From: Rhodobacterales bacterium 56_14_T64
Lineage (GTDB): Bacteria > Pseudomonadota > Alphaproteobacteria > Rhodobacterales > Rhodobacteraceae
DNA length: 36,115 bases
NCBI GenBank assembly: GCA_002162795.1
Contig: MAAY01000022.1
Location: forward strand, 4,105-40,219
Direction: 5' to 3'
How positions within the stretch are numbered: the first letter of the stretch is position 1; each line of letters opens with the position of its first letter. A program made the position numbers and the translations under genes. The notes below the pieces were generated by a model. It saw only the letters and a list, made by a program, of their open reading frames with translations, ran no database searches and had not been told where the DNA came from. This document shows, piece after piece, positions 15,464 through 23,338 of the stretch.

Positions 15464-16945
15464 GTGAAGCATATTTTCTTGGCGTGTCGAGTGTTGTTCC
15501 TGTTGGCTGCGATGCCACTGGGTTGGGCCAGTCGCGTCAGTGCCGAAGAGAGGGTGGCTCTGATCTTTGGCAACTCGGCCTACGGGTCTGTCGCGCCGTT
15601 GGACAATCCAGTTCACGATGCCCGGCTGATGGCGCATGCGCTGACGCAGGTGGGGTTCAAGGTGACCCTGTTGAGCGACGCCAGCCAGATCGAAATGAAA
15701 CGCGCCATTGCCCAGTTTGGACGCGAGCTGCGTAAGGCAGGCAGTGATGCAACCGGGTTGTTTTATTATGCCGGCCACGGCGTGCAAAGCTTTGGCAACA
15801 ACTACCTGCTGCCGGTGGACGTGACCCTGTCAGATGCGGCTGATCTCGATCTGGTCGCGGTTGAGGCGCAGTCAGTGCTGCGCCAAATGGCCTCGGCGCG
15901 AAATCGCACCAACATCGTGATCCTGGATGCTTGCCGAAACAATCCGTTTAGTGAAATTCCGGAATTGAACGATAATGGTCTGGCCGAGATGAAGGCGCCC
16001 ACCGGAACCTACTTGGCTTATGCCACCGCACCTGGTGGAGTGGCGCTGGACGGGGTAGGGGGCAACAGCCCGTTTACCAAAGCGGTGGTCGAGCAGATGC
16101 AGGTCCCTGGCCAGCCCATCGAGCAGCTATTCAAACAGGTGCGCCGGGCTGTGTTGAAACAAAGCAACGGATTGCAGACACCTTGGGATGCCTCGTCGCT
16201 GGTCAGCGATTTCCTGTTTGTTGACCAGCCAGTGCAACAAGCTCAGATCACGTCGAGTGAGCTGCTGGTCTGGCAAACAGTGCGGGCAACGCGCGATCCG
16301 GTGCAGCTGACTTTGTTTTTGCGCGGCTATCCCAACGGTGAATATTCAGATGAGGCACGTACAATGTTGGCTGAGATTATCCAACGGGAATTGGCGCCGC
16401 CTCCTTCCAATCCGGTCCAACCACCTAGCGATGCCGAGAATGCACTGATCCAGGCTGCCCAGGCTGACGGCAGTACCGCCGGTTATGAAGCCTATCTTCT
16501 CGCCTATCCATCCGGAACCTACGCCGAAATGGCCCGCGCCGAAGTTGCCTCTCTGAGCAAGGGAACCAGTACTGATCCGCAGGCAGGAACAGCAGAAGAA
16601 ACCGTGGTTGCAGCCGAGCCCACTCCACCAGTTCCCAAACAACCCGAAGCTGGGCCGATCACGTTTGCCAGTCCTCTGATATCGGAATTGGCCCCAGTGT
16701 CAGGAAAATCCCTTGCGGAGTTGATCACCGGATCGCCCGTATTCCCCCCGATTGAAGGCCTGCCTGAGGAATATTGGAAAGACCAGACCTGCTCTAATTG
16801 CCATCAGTGGAACCGCGAGCGACTGTGCACCCAGGCCAATGCCTATCTCAGTCTAACCATGCAGCGATCTCTGACCAAGCAACACCCCTATGGTGGGGTC
16901 ATGAAACGTGCGCTCAAAAGCTGGGCAACTGGCGGCTGTCAGTAA
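15464..16945 (+). CDS. Secreted caspase-like (peptidase C14) protein with C-terminal CxxCH
   Basis: A 493-residue protein from GTG 15464 with a good GGAG site. A signal peptide covers about residues 1-27 (cleavage near RVSA|EER). The caspase fold follows: RVALIFGNSAYGSVAPLDNP at the first strand, FYYAGHGVQ with His105 and VILDACRNNPF with Cys157, the catalytic dyad. Beyond about residue 260 come two predicted repeat-like segments (QLTLFLRGYPNGEYSDEA and AYEAYLLAYPSGTYAEMA-type helical repeats) and a proline-rich linker. The last 60 or so residues contain QTCSNCHQW (Cys443, Cys446, His447), a c-type haem-like motif, plus two more cysteines. This is the bacterial orthocaspase family, here exported to the periplasm. 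Substrate and trigger are unknown. The context with YceI-OmpA, ExbBD and T6SS genes suggests an envelope role (inference). Confidence 0.85.
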   Translation: MKHIFLACRVLFLLAAMPLGWASRVSAEERVALIFGNSAYGSVAPLDNPVHDARLMAHALTQVGFKVTLLSDASQIEMKRAIAQFGRELRKAGSDATGLFYYAGHGVQSFGNNYLLPVDVTLSDAADLDLVAVEAQSVLRQMASARNRTNIVILDACRNNPFSEIPELNDNGLAEMKAPTGTYLAYATAPGGVALDGVGGNSPFTKAVVEQMQVPGQPIEQLFKQVRRAVLKQSNGLQTPWDASSLVSDFLFVDQPVQQAQITSSELLVWQTVRATRDPVQLTLFLRGYPNGEYSDEARTMLAEIIQRELAPPPSNPVQPPSDAENALIQAAQADGSTAGYEAYLLAYPSGTYAEMARAEVASLSKGTSTDPQAGTAEETVVAAEPTPPVPKQPEAGPITFASPLISELAPVSGKSLAELITGSPVFPPIEGLPEEYWKDQTCSNCHQWNRERLCTQANAYLSLTMQRSLTKQHPYGGVMKRALKSWATGGCQ

Positions 16946-17004
16946 AGCGCGAAGCGACCCAAATCTCCCGCCCGTCGTCTGCCTTCTGTCGAAGGCTCCT
17001 CCCG

Positions 17005-17042
17005 TTGGGCGTGGCACCGCGCAGGCGCGGTGCCACGCCCAA
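17005..17042. terminator. Long perfect hairpin between convergent genes
   Basis: 18-base arms (17005-17022 and 17025-17042) are perfectly complementary around two bases. It lies between the caspase stop and the convergent DUF4384 gene, so a bidirectional terminator is the simplest reading. The length and perfection would also fit a dispersed palindromic element. Confidence 0.6.
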
Positions 17043-17163
17043 ACCCGCTCAGATGGTTCAGCGCAGCTGGGGCACCTGCGGGCGCGGGAGCATTGCGAGA
17101 AAGAACACGGTGGTGGCGGATCTTGCTAAGTGTCGGATTGGGTTTGCAATGCTTTTGTCTGGT

Positions 17164-18786
17164 CTACTGAGCGGCAGTGGAGACAAAGAAATACACCCAT
17201 TCGCCTTTGAAATCCGGATATGACAGGCGCGCCTTAGCAACGCGATCGGACAGCCAGGTCAAGTAGCTGGCGGCCTCTTCACTGAAGGGGCGCAGCCCGG
17301 GATATAGGGGATGCGAGGCAGCAAAGGCGACGGCGATTTCTTGACCATAGGGTGGGCCTACGGTGATTTGCAGGCCAATGTCTCCGTCCGATTTGGCACC
17401 AACCCGCAGGCGGTGTTGCGCTGGGGTCAGGGTAAGGGGCACTGTGTCGTTGGGTGACAGGTGTAGCACCGTTCCGCCAGCGTCGAAGTAATCAACATAA
17501 ACATAGGCGTCATAGTCCGGCGCAGTGAGATCAAAGAACATCCTCTCGCCGCCGGTATAGTCCAACACGCGGGCATGGGTGTCGGCTCCGATCAGCCGGG
17601 GATTGGTGATCTGGTCGGTGCTTTGTGGCAGTCCAACATTCGAGATCCCGGCCAGCGCGCCGCATTGCGGCCGAGGCAGGATTTTCATCTGGTCCGAAAC
17701 CTGAATATCAGCCCCCATCTGCGCCTGAAGAGCGGCCAGTACCGGAGCCCGCAGCCCGTTCTCGGGCAGATGGCCGCGCAGGTTCAGGGTTGCGGTTTCC
17801 GGGTCAAATTGAACTTGCAGTCGCGAACAAGGCACCGCCGCCAGGATCCCGGCTACTCCGTCGCGCAGTGGATCGCCCGAGGCGGCGATGTCGCCGGGCA
17901 TCATGAAGCTTTGGAATGCCGCCAGTGAAACCGGGTCGGCTCGATCCGCATCGTCTCCCGAGAAAGCCAGCGCTGCTTTGATGTGGGGGACCTCCGGCTT
18001 GGACAAGGCGGCCGAAACCGGGGCAGGGGGGTGTTCCGTCAGGTTGGTTGTTTCGGGGGCTTGCTCGCGGCTTGGTATGCTGCTTGGTTTTGCGGTTGCC
18101 AGGGGTTGCGCGGTGGCGTCCAGCGGTGTTGCCTTGTTGGGTGCGACCTGGGTTTCGCTCAACAGTGAGGTGCCGGGCCGCTGTTGCGGGCTTGGCGTGC
18201 TGATGGGGATGGCGGTTGTCAGGCTCTGCGCTGCGGGCACCAGAGTTGCAGCGGTGCTGGGTTGAATTATGGCCTGCGCCAGTGCCACCGGGGTGGGCTG
18301 AGAGGCCAGGGAAGCGAGCAAAACAGGTAGGGCAGCCTCGGCAATTGGTGTAGCGGCTGGCGCTGCGGTGGCGGCCAATTGGTCACTTGGCGGAGCGGCA
18401 GGGGTTAGTGGGTTGGCCTCTGCTGCCAGTGGTTTGGCTTGCGGTACCGAGTCCTGCGTTGCGGTGACGACGGTACTACTGGGCCTGGCCTGTTTTAGCT
18501 GAGGACTCGGTGGTGGCAGGCTTTGTGCTTGTGACTGTGGTACGGCCCCAGCCGCCATACCCTCTCCCTTTGCATCACTTTGCGCAGCGGATTCGCTTTG
18601 GGGTTCGCTTGGCACTGCCTCGCTGCGCGGAACGCGGTATGACTGCATTTGCAACTCGCTTTGCGGGCTGGGTTGCTGGTCCACCGGATCGGGGCGCAAC
18701 GACGACAACAGCAATGCGGCGAGCCCGAGATGCAACAACGCCGAGCCAGTGACCCCGCCAAGCCATATGCCGGGGTTGGGCCTCAT
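17164..18786 (-). CDS. TonB-like membrane-anchored protein with C-terminal DUF4384-type domain
   Basis: A 540-residue protein. An N-terminal signal anchor (GVTGSALLHLGLAALLLSSL, about residues 10-29) is followed by roughly 270 residues rich in Pro, Ala, Ser, Thr and Gln, an extended periplasm-spanning stretch as in TonB/TolA. A small folded region at about 305-375 (GILAAVPCSRLQVQFDPETA, LNLRGHLPENG) resembles a BON-type module. The C-terminal 140 residues (YVDYFDAGGTVLHLSPNDTV, VGPPYGQEIAVAFAASHPLY, EEAASYLTWLSDR) fit DUF4384, often found with bacterial signalling and secretion genes. The canonical TonB C-terminal domain is not recognisable. The start overlaps the preceding exbD stop by four bases, so it is the last gene of an ExbB-ExbD-ExbD operon that could energise it. 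DUF4384 assignment is by pattern, moderate confidence. Confidence 0.7.
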   Translation of the reverse strand: MRPNPGIWLGGVTGSALLHLGLAALLLSSLRPDPVDQQPSPQSELQMQSYRVPRSEAVPSEPQSESAAQSDAKGEGMAAGAVPQSQAQSLPPPSPQLKQARPSSTVVTATQDSVPQAKPLAAEANPLTPAAPPSDQLAATAAPAATPIAEAALPVLLASLASQPTPVALAQAIIQPSTAATLVPAAQSLTTAIPISTPSPQQRPGTSLLSETQVAPNKATPLDATAQPLATAKPSSIPSREQAPETTNLTEHPPAPVSAALSKPEVPHIKAALAFSGDDADRADPVSLAAFQSFMMPGDIAASGDPLRDGVAGILAAVPCSRLQVQFDPETATLNLRGHLPENGLRAPVLAALQAQMGADIQVSDQMKILPRPQCGALAGISNVGLPQSTDQITNPRLIGADTHARVLDYTGGERMFFDLTAPDYDAYVYVDYFDAGGTVLHLSPNDTVPLTLTPAQHRLRVGAKSDGDIGLQITVGPPYGQEIAVAFAASHPLYPGLRPFSEEAASYLTWLSDRVAKARLSYPDFKGEWVYFFVSTAAQ

Positions 18787-19190
18787 TGGTCGCGCTCGGG
18801 TGTGACCACCAGAACCACATCACGTATCCCCAGCTCTTCGGCCTGGGTTACATAGGGCAGTACATGGCGCAGTTCCGCGGTGCGATGGGCGTTGATGCGC
18901 AGGCGCAGGTCCGGTTGCTGTGCCAGTTGGACGCTTAGTGCTGCAGCCAGATCCTGTTTGTTGATCTCGTCACCATCCAGCGCCAGCGCGCCATCGGCGG
19001 CAATGGCCAGGGTGATGCCACCAGCAGGCATGTCACGCCCAGTCTGCGCCATCGGTGGGCGGACTTCAAACGGGGCGGTGGCGTCCATGCGACCGATCAG
19101 CATAAAAAATACCAGCAGAAAGAAAACAACATCGATCAGCGCAATGATGGTTTCCGACTGAGCGGCGCGTTTGGGGCGGTTCAGTTTCAT
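18783..19190 (-). CDS. ExbD/TolR-family proton-channel subunit (second copy)
   Basis: 135 residues with one N-terminal membrane helix (ETIIALIDVVFFLLVFFMLI, about 15-34) that contains the conserved membrane aspartate of ExbD/TolR, and a periplasmic domain ending VLPYVTQAEELGIRDVVLVV. ExbD works with ExbB as a proton-motive-force motor that drives TonB-like partners. It overlaps both neighbours by four bases (ATGA), showing translational coupling with the first exbD and with the TonB-like gene. Family certain, partner inferred. Confidence 0.88.
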   Translation of the reverse strand: MKLNRPKRAAQSETIIALIDVVFFLLVFFMLIGRMDATAPFEVRPPMAQTGRDMPAGGITLAIAADGALALDGDEINKQDLAAALSVQLAQQPDLRLRINAHRTAELRHVLPYVTQAEELGIRDVVLVVTPERDQ

Positions 19191-19597
19191 GGCCGGGCCT
19201 CTAGCCGCAACACCCGCAACCGCTGCACGCCAGCAGTGGCTGCGGCATCCATCACCGATATCAGCGACTGGGTTGGCGCCGCGCCCGACGGCAGGATCAA
19301 CACCTGCATTAGGGGTTCCTTGGCCAATTCCTGTGACAACCGCTGGCCCAGTGCGGGCGCGTCATGCACCTTGCCCTGTATGACCATCGCGCCGTCCGCA
19401 CCGATGCGGATCATCACAGTGCCCTGTGGGGCAGGGGCCTGCGTCGTGCCGCCATCCGAGGGGCGCAGCGCCGGGATCATGTCAAGGTTCAGATAGGTCG
19501 AGGTGACCATGAAGAACACCAGCAGGATCAGCATCACGTCGATCATTGGCACCAGCGAGATCAGCGCGCGGGGTTGGGTCTGCCGCTTGAGGTTCAT
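19187..19597 (-). CDS. ExbD/TolR-family proton-channel subunit (first copy)
   Basis: 136 residues. A short basic lead (MNLKRQTQPRA) precedes one membrane helix, LISLVPMIDVMLILLVFFMV, with the key Asp. The periplasmic part includes VMIRIGADGAMVIQGKVHDA and the RLSQELAKEPLMQVLILPSG helix-strand pattern of the family. It lies 13 bases after the exbB stop and overlaps the second exbD. Two different exbD genes behind one exbB suggest a mixed ExbD ring or alternative partners, as seen in some TonB systems with ExbD1/ExbD2. Family certain. Confidence 0.9.
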   Translation of the reverse strand: MNLKRQTQPRALISLVPMIDVMLILLVFFMVTSTYLNLDMIPALRPSDGGTTQAPAPQGTVMIRIGADGAMVIQGKVHDAPALGQRLSQELAKEPLMQVLILPSGAAPTQSLISVMDAAATAGVQRLRVLRLEARP

Positions 19598-19610
19598 GCT
19601 ATAAGCTCCG

Positions 19611-20228
19611 CTAACGGCTCTCGTTTACCAGCAACAACCGCCCCACCGCGCCTTCGATCAGCTGGGCAGCTCCGTCGATACGGGCAGCAAACAATCCGGC
19701 GGCAATGGCGGCGGGAATTGCCACCAGCAATCCAGCGGCAGTGGTCAGCAGCGCCTGCCAGATGCCGCCCGCCAGAACAGAGGCATTGGCCGCACCCTGT
19801 GCCAGTTCCAGTTCCTGAAACGATTGGATCATTCCCAGCACCGTGCCCAGCAATCCGAGTAGTGGCGACACCATAGCGATTAGCTCCAGCAGCCGAATCA
19901 GGCTGTTCATCTGCGACACTTCCTCGTTTCCACGGCGCATTAGTTCACCCTCAAGGCGAGGACCGCTTAACCCATCACTCAGGGCTTGCATGGCATAGCC
20001 CATCACTCGGTCAGCAGGGGACCGCCCATCAGTCACCGCTGCAATGGCGGCATGACGGTCGCCTTGTTGCCAATGCTCCAGCGCCTGGCTGCGACTGTCT
20101 TCGCCGGACCGAACTGCCCACAATTGTGTCAGTTTGACCCCGATCAGCGTCAGCGAACACACAGACATCAACGCCAGCACCATGATCACCGGCCCACCTG
20201 TGCTCACCATCTCCCAGACTGCAGTCAT
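19611..20228 (-). CDS. ExbB/TolQ/MotA-family proton-channel protein
   Basis: 205 residues with three membrane helices: about 12-33 (GPVIMVLALMSVCSLTLIGV), about 110-135 (LIAMVSPLLGLLGTVLGMIQ, the family signature) and about 150-180 (GIWQALLTTAAGLLVAIPAA). The second and third helices carry the conserved polar residues of the proton path. It is the pore ring of an ExbB-ExbD motor, followed at once by two exbD genes and the TonB-like gene. It starts two bases after the stop of the small periplasmic protein gene, so the unknown genes upstream are probably in the same transcript. Family certain; whether it serves TonB-type uptake, cell-envelope work or secretion is open. Confidence 0.9.
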   Translation of the reverse strand: MTAVWEMVSTGGPVIMVLALMSVCSLTLIGVKLTQLWAVRSGEDSRSQALEHWQQGDRHAAIAAVTDGRSPADRVMGYAMQALSDGLSGPRLEGELMRRGNEEVSQMNSLIRLLELIAMVSPLLGLLGTVLGMIQSFQELELAQGAANASVLAGGIWQALLTTAAGLLVAIPAAIAAGLFAARIDGAAQLIEGAVGRLLLVNESR

Positions 20229-20230
20229 GG

Positions 20231-20650
20231 CTATTTCACCAGCTGTGCGGAAGTTTTTGAACCCAGATCAAGGATCGGAAAACAATCCATCTGGTCCTCA
20301 TTCTGTGGCTGGCATGAGGTCACGTCATGCAGCAGAATTTCCGAGATATTGCTACAGGCGATCTCGGGGATCTCAAACAGTTTCAGGGTGGTGCGTTGGA
20401 CTGGCAGTGGCGAAGCGTCTATCGATAGAAGCCGATCAATCACCCCTTGGCCGTCCAGAATGGCCAGTGACATCTCAAACCCGGAAAAGCTCTTGCCGGT
20501 CTGGTTGCGAAACAGGAAAAACGCCCGGCAGCCGCCACCGTCGATCTCTTCGACCTTGTTCAACTCGACCTGCAATTGGCCGGTTTCTGCCTGCGAGGCC
20601 AGCGGCAGCATTGTCAGCAAAAAGGCGGTAATCATTGGTTTCAATATCAT
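20231..20650 (-). CDS. Small secreted protein of unknown function
   Basis: I choose ATG at 20648-20650 because GGAG at 20657-20660 is six bases away; the ATG at 20656 would abut it. The product is 139 residues with a signal peptide (MILKPMITAFLLTMLPLASQ, cleavage near SQA|ETG). The mature part has four cysteines (GGGCRAFF, IACSNI, TSCQPQ, MDCFP) that could form two disulfides, and a beta-rich pattern with FFLFRNQTGKSFSGFEMSLA that resembles an immunoglobulin-like fold. I do not recognise the family. It lies two bases before exbB and 19 after the upstream gene, so it belongs to the ExbB-ExbD operon and probably functions in the periplasm with it (inference). Confidence 0.75.
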   Translation of the reverse strand: MILKPMITAFLLTMLPLASQAETGQLQVELNKVEEIDGGGCRAFFLFRNQTGKSFSGFEMSLAILDGQGVIDRLLSIDASPLPVQRTTLKLFEIPEIACSNISEILLHDVTSCQPQNEDQMDCFPILDLGSKTSAQLVK

Positions 20651-20675
20651 TTGCATCTCCGGTTTGCGGTTTTGG

Positions 20676-21521
20676 TCAGATGATCGTCATCAGCGCTTTT
20701 TCTATGCGGTCCATCATCTTGCTGGCGCCATTCAGATCGCGCGATTGCAACAGCCTTGCGGCCTTGTGCACAGCGCGATCCAGCTTATTGCGGGATGATC
20801 CAGGGGCGCGGGCGACGTTGGCGCGCAGGGCCTGCGCCCGTTTAACACCAGCCCCCAGCGACATCCGGTCCCGGCTTTGCTGGGCACGTTTTTGGGTGAG
20901 TTGTTCGCTTTCGATCGTTTTACCGATCTTGGCCATGGCCATTTCGATCATGGTGATCAGCGTCTCGGCCTCTTGCAGCCTGCCGTCGTTGATCAGCTTG
21001 ACCGATTTGGCCACCCCGCGTTTCAGCTTCATTTCCAGCTTGCCGGGGGCAAGAGCGATGCGCGGGCGGATCTTCTTTAACCGTTTCACCAGCTCTTGCG
21101 CGGCTTTGCCGCTGCCACTGGGCGGGGCCAGATCTGCTACCTTGTCTTCGCTAACCACGGCCTCGGATTTCTCGGGCTTCAGACTGTCCAGCAGATTGCC
21201 GCCCTTATCGTAGAACAGCACGTTGACCTTCGGCCGATTCTTGCGGAAGAATTTCTTCAGTTGGGTGATCACCTTGGTCGAAACTTTTTCGACAATCATC
21301 TCCATCTGATCCGAGCGCACAACATAGGTGCCCCAGATCATTGGTGGACCGCCGCCCGCCTTTTTTAGTGGCGCACGAAGGGCTTCGGGCTTTTTGCCCG
21401 GTTCGATCATCAGCAGGGGGTCGTTTTTACCATCCTGACAAAAGCCAAAACACATGCGTTTTTGGGCGCCCTTGCGCACCATCGATTTGACATCTTCTCC
21501 TTCAACGCGGGTAGCAACCAT
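20676..21521 (-). CDS. Lysine-rich, helical cytoplasmic protein of unknown function
   Basis: Starting at ATG 21519-21521 gives 281 residues (an in-frame ATG at 21590 would add 23, without a good ribosome-binding site). The N-terminal 130 residues look like a small alpha/beta domain (KRMCFGFCQDGKNDPLLMIE, GGGPPMIWGTYVVRSDQMEM, VNVLFYDKGGNLLDSL). The rest is rich in Lys/Arg and Ala and mostly helical (AAQELVKRLKKIRPRIALA, GRLQEAETLITMIEMAMAKI, AARLLQSRDLNGASKMMDRI), where two RLQEAE/DLNGAS-type segments look like an internal repeat. No signal peptide. I do not recognise a family. It is the first gene of the ExbB-ExbD operon and is divergent from tssA across 175 bases, so it may be co-regulated with the T6SS. 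Confidence 0.7.
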   Translation of the reverse strand: MVATRVEGEDVKSMVRKGAQKRMCFGFCQDGKNDPLLMIEPGKKPEALRAPLKKAGGGPPMIWGTYVVRSDQMEMIVEKVSTKVITQLKKFFRKNRPKVNVLFYDKGGNLLDSLKPEKSEAVVSEDKVADLAPPSGSGKAAQELVKRLKKIRPRIALAPGKLEMKLKRGVAKSVKLINDGRLQEAETLITMIEMAMAKIGKTIESEQLTQKRAQQSRDRMSLGAGVKRAQALRANVARAPGSSRNKLDRAVHKAARLLQSRDLNGASKMMDRIEKALMTII

Positions 21522-21696
21522 AGCAAAGCACTCACAAAACCGGTGAAACCAATTGACTTTAAGAAAACGATAAGGCTCACTTGTGGTCAAGTTATTGTTT
21601 ATTGTTTTGCAATCCTACCTCCAAAACGGTGCTGCCACACTGCTCCGATTACGACACGTGGATTGCTAAGACCGATGTTTTTTGGAGGTTGCTTGC
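21522..21696. promoter_or_regulatory. Divergent promoter region for the T6SS operon and the ExbB-ExbD operon
   Basis: 175 AT-rich bases between two divergent operons. TTGACT at 21553-21558 could be a -35 element on the plus strand, but no matching -10 box at good spacing was found by eye. No sigma-54 type TGGCAC-N5-TTGC element was seen. tssA has a strong GGAGGT site at 21684-21689. Confidence 0.4.
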
Positions 21697-22743
21697 ATGG
21701 ATCCGGCTGTTCTGCTGCAGTCCAAAGAGGATGACGCCCCTAGTGGCGACAATCTCGAATATGATCCGACGTTTACGGATATGGAACTGGCCGCACAGCC
21801 AGGCGAAGAAACGGTGCTGGGTAATGAAACCACCGATGCCACAGACCCTGATTACCGCGAAGTTGAGAAAAATGCACTGGCGGTGCTGGAGCGCAGCCAT
21901 GATATTCGCGCCGCCGTATTTCTGGCCGACGCCATCCTGCATTCCGAAGGACTGACCGGTTTTGCCGATGCCACAACGTTGTTGCGTGGCTGTCTGGAGC
22001 AATACTGGGAGACCTGCCACCCCGAGCTGGACGAAGACGACGGCGATCCGATTATGCGGATCAACGCGGTGCAGGATCTGTGCGGTCAACCCGATGACAT
22101 GGCTGGCCCCTCGCCAGTGTACCGCTCGCTGCGCCGTGCCGCGCTTAGTGACAGTCGCGGCTTTGGCCGGTTCTCCCTGCGCGATATCGAGGTTGCCGAG
22201 GGGCTGATGACGGCTCCGGCGAATATGGACTCGGTGCCTGACACGCCCACCGTCAGTGCGGCCTTTCAGGACAGTGATGATGATGATCTGGCGGCGCGTT
22301 TGGCGGCAATCGAAACCTCGATCAGTAATGTCCGTGCCATTTCGGCAGTGTTTGACGAGCAGACACCGGGGCAGGGACCTGACCTGGGACCGTTGGTCAA
22401 ATTGTTGCAGCAGATGGCTAAACGACTGCGCGACTATGGCAGTATCGCGGCAGCAATCCCCGAGGGTGATGACGATCCTGACACGGTCGAGGCTGGTTCT
22501 TCGGCTGTTGTGGGGCCTGCGGCTGGTGGGATGGGTGGCATCAACTCGCCCTCGGATGTGGTCAATGCACTGGATCGGATCATTGGCTATTACCAGCGCG
22601 CCGAACCGTCCAGCCCGCTGCCGATTTTGCTGGATCGCGCCAAACGTTTGGTCGGGGCTGATTTCCTGACCATCGTTGGCGAATTGGCACCACAGGGTAT
22701 CAGCAATGTTCAATTGATCGGGGGCATTGACGACGACGACTGA
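21697..22743 (+). CDS. tssA: Type VI secretion protein TssA (ImpA family)
   Basis: 348 residues from ATG 21697; GGAGGT lies eight bases upstream and overlaps an alternative TTG start, which I therefore reject. The N-terminal ImpA domain is clear: DDAPSGDNLEYDPTFTDME, DYREVEKNALAVLERSHDIR, AVFLADAILHSEGLTGFADA, CLEQYWETCHPELDEDDGDP, MRINAVQDLC. A variable middle is followed by a C-terminal VVNALDRIIGYYQRAEPSSP and LVGADFLTIVGELAPQG, typical of short TssA forms. TssA caps and guides assembly of the sheath/tube from the baseplate. First gene of the plus-strand T6SS operon, 68 bases before tssB. Very sure. Confidence 0.93.
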   Translation: MDPAVLLQSKEDDAPSGDNLEYDPTFTDMELAAQPGEETVLGNETTDATDPDYREVEKNALAVLERSHDIRAAVFLADAILHSEGLTGFADATTLLRGCLEQYWETCHPELDEDDGDPIMRINAVQDLCGQPDDMAGPSPVYRSLRRAALSDSRGFGRFSLRDIEVAEGLMTAPANMDSVPDTPTVSAAFQDSDDDDLAARLAAIETSISNVRAISAVFDEQTPGQGPDLGPLVKLLQQMAKRLRDYGSIAAAIPEGDDDPDTVEAGSSAVVGPAAGGMGGINSPSDVVNALDRIIGYYQRAEPSSPLPILLDRAKRLVGADFLTIVGELAPQGISNVQLIGGIDDDD

Positions 22744-22811
22744 ATTATGGCCACCCGCACCCTTTTATGTTGAGGGCGGTGGCGTAACGATTGACGAGTA
22801 AGGAGTACCAG

Positions 22812-23327
22812 ATGGCCACCAGTTCACAAAAATTTATCGCACGAAACCGGGCGCCGCGAGTTCAGATTGAATACGACGTCGAACTATATGGCGCCGAAAA
22901 GAAGGTTCAGCTTCCCTTTGTTATGGGGGTGGTGAGCGATCTGGTTGGCAAATCTGAGGTGGAACAGCCCAGCGTTGCCGATCGCAAGTTCCTGGAAATT
23001 GATGTCGACAACTTTGACGACCGGATGAAATCGATGGCGCCGCGTGCGGCGTTCACGGTGCCAAACACCCTGACCGGTGAAGGCAATCTGGCGGTCGATA
23101 TAACATTTGAGAGCATGGATGATTTCAAACCCGCAGCCATTGCCGCCAAGGTGGCACCGCTGCGCGAACTGCTTGAGGCGCGCACCCAACTGTCCAACCT
23201 GATGACTTATATGGACGGCAAAACCGGTGCCGAGGATCTGATCTCGAAGATTATCCAAGACCCAAGCCTGTTGAAAACCCTAGCGGCGCAGGCCGCACCG
23301 GGTGGTAGCAGCGACGCTGAAGAGTAA
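22812..23327 (+). CDS. tssB: T6SS contractile sheath small subunit TssB (first copy)
   Basis: 171 residues from ATG 22812, preceded by TAAGGAGTACCAG; an upstream in-frame start at 22791 lacks that site. Hallmarks are SSQKFIARNRAPRVQIEYDV, LPFVMGVVSDL, DRKFLEIDVDNFDDRMKSMA and AAFTVPNTLTGEGNL. TssB and TssC form the contractile sheath that drives the Hcp tube outward. The gene is 11 bases before tssC. A second tssB with about three quarters identical residues over the first 150 positions lies at 34906. Its own C-terminus is short (PGGSSDAEE), the normal form, so this is probably the main structural copy. Confidence 0.95.
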   Translation: MATSSQKFIARNRAPRVQIEYDVELYGAEKKVQLPFVMGVVSDLVGKSEVEQPSVADRKFLEIDVDNFDDRMKSMAPRAAFTVPNTLTGEGNLAVDITFESMDDFKPAAIAAKVAPLRELLEARTQLSNLMTYMDGKTGAEDLISKIIQDPSLLKTLAAQAAPGGSSDAEE

Positions 23328-23338
23328 GGAGGGTAACA

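Noticed and set aside
17164-18786. True TonB protein
   Set aside because: The signal anchor and Pro-rich spacer fit, but the C-terminus looks like DUF4384 and no TonB-dependent receptor gene is nearby.
21649-22713. 354-codon open frame antisense to tssA
   Set aside because: TssA motifs on the plus strand are clear and the antisense product has no recognisable pattern.
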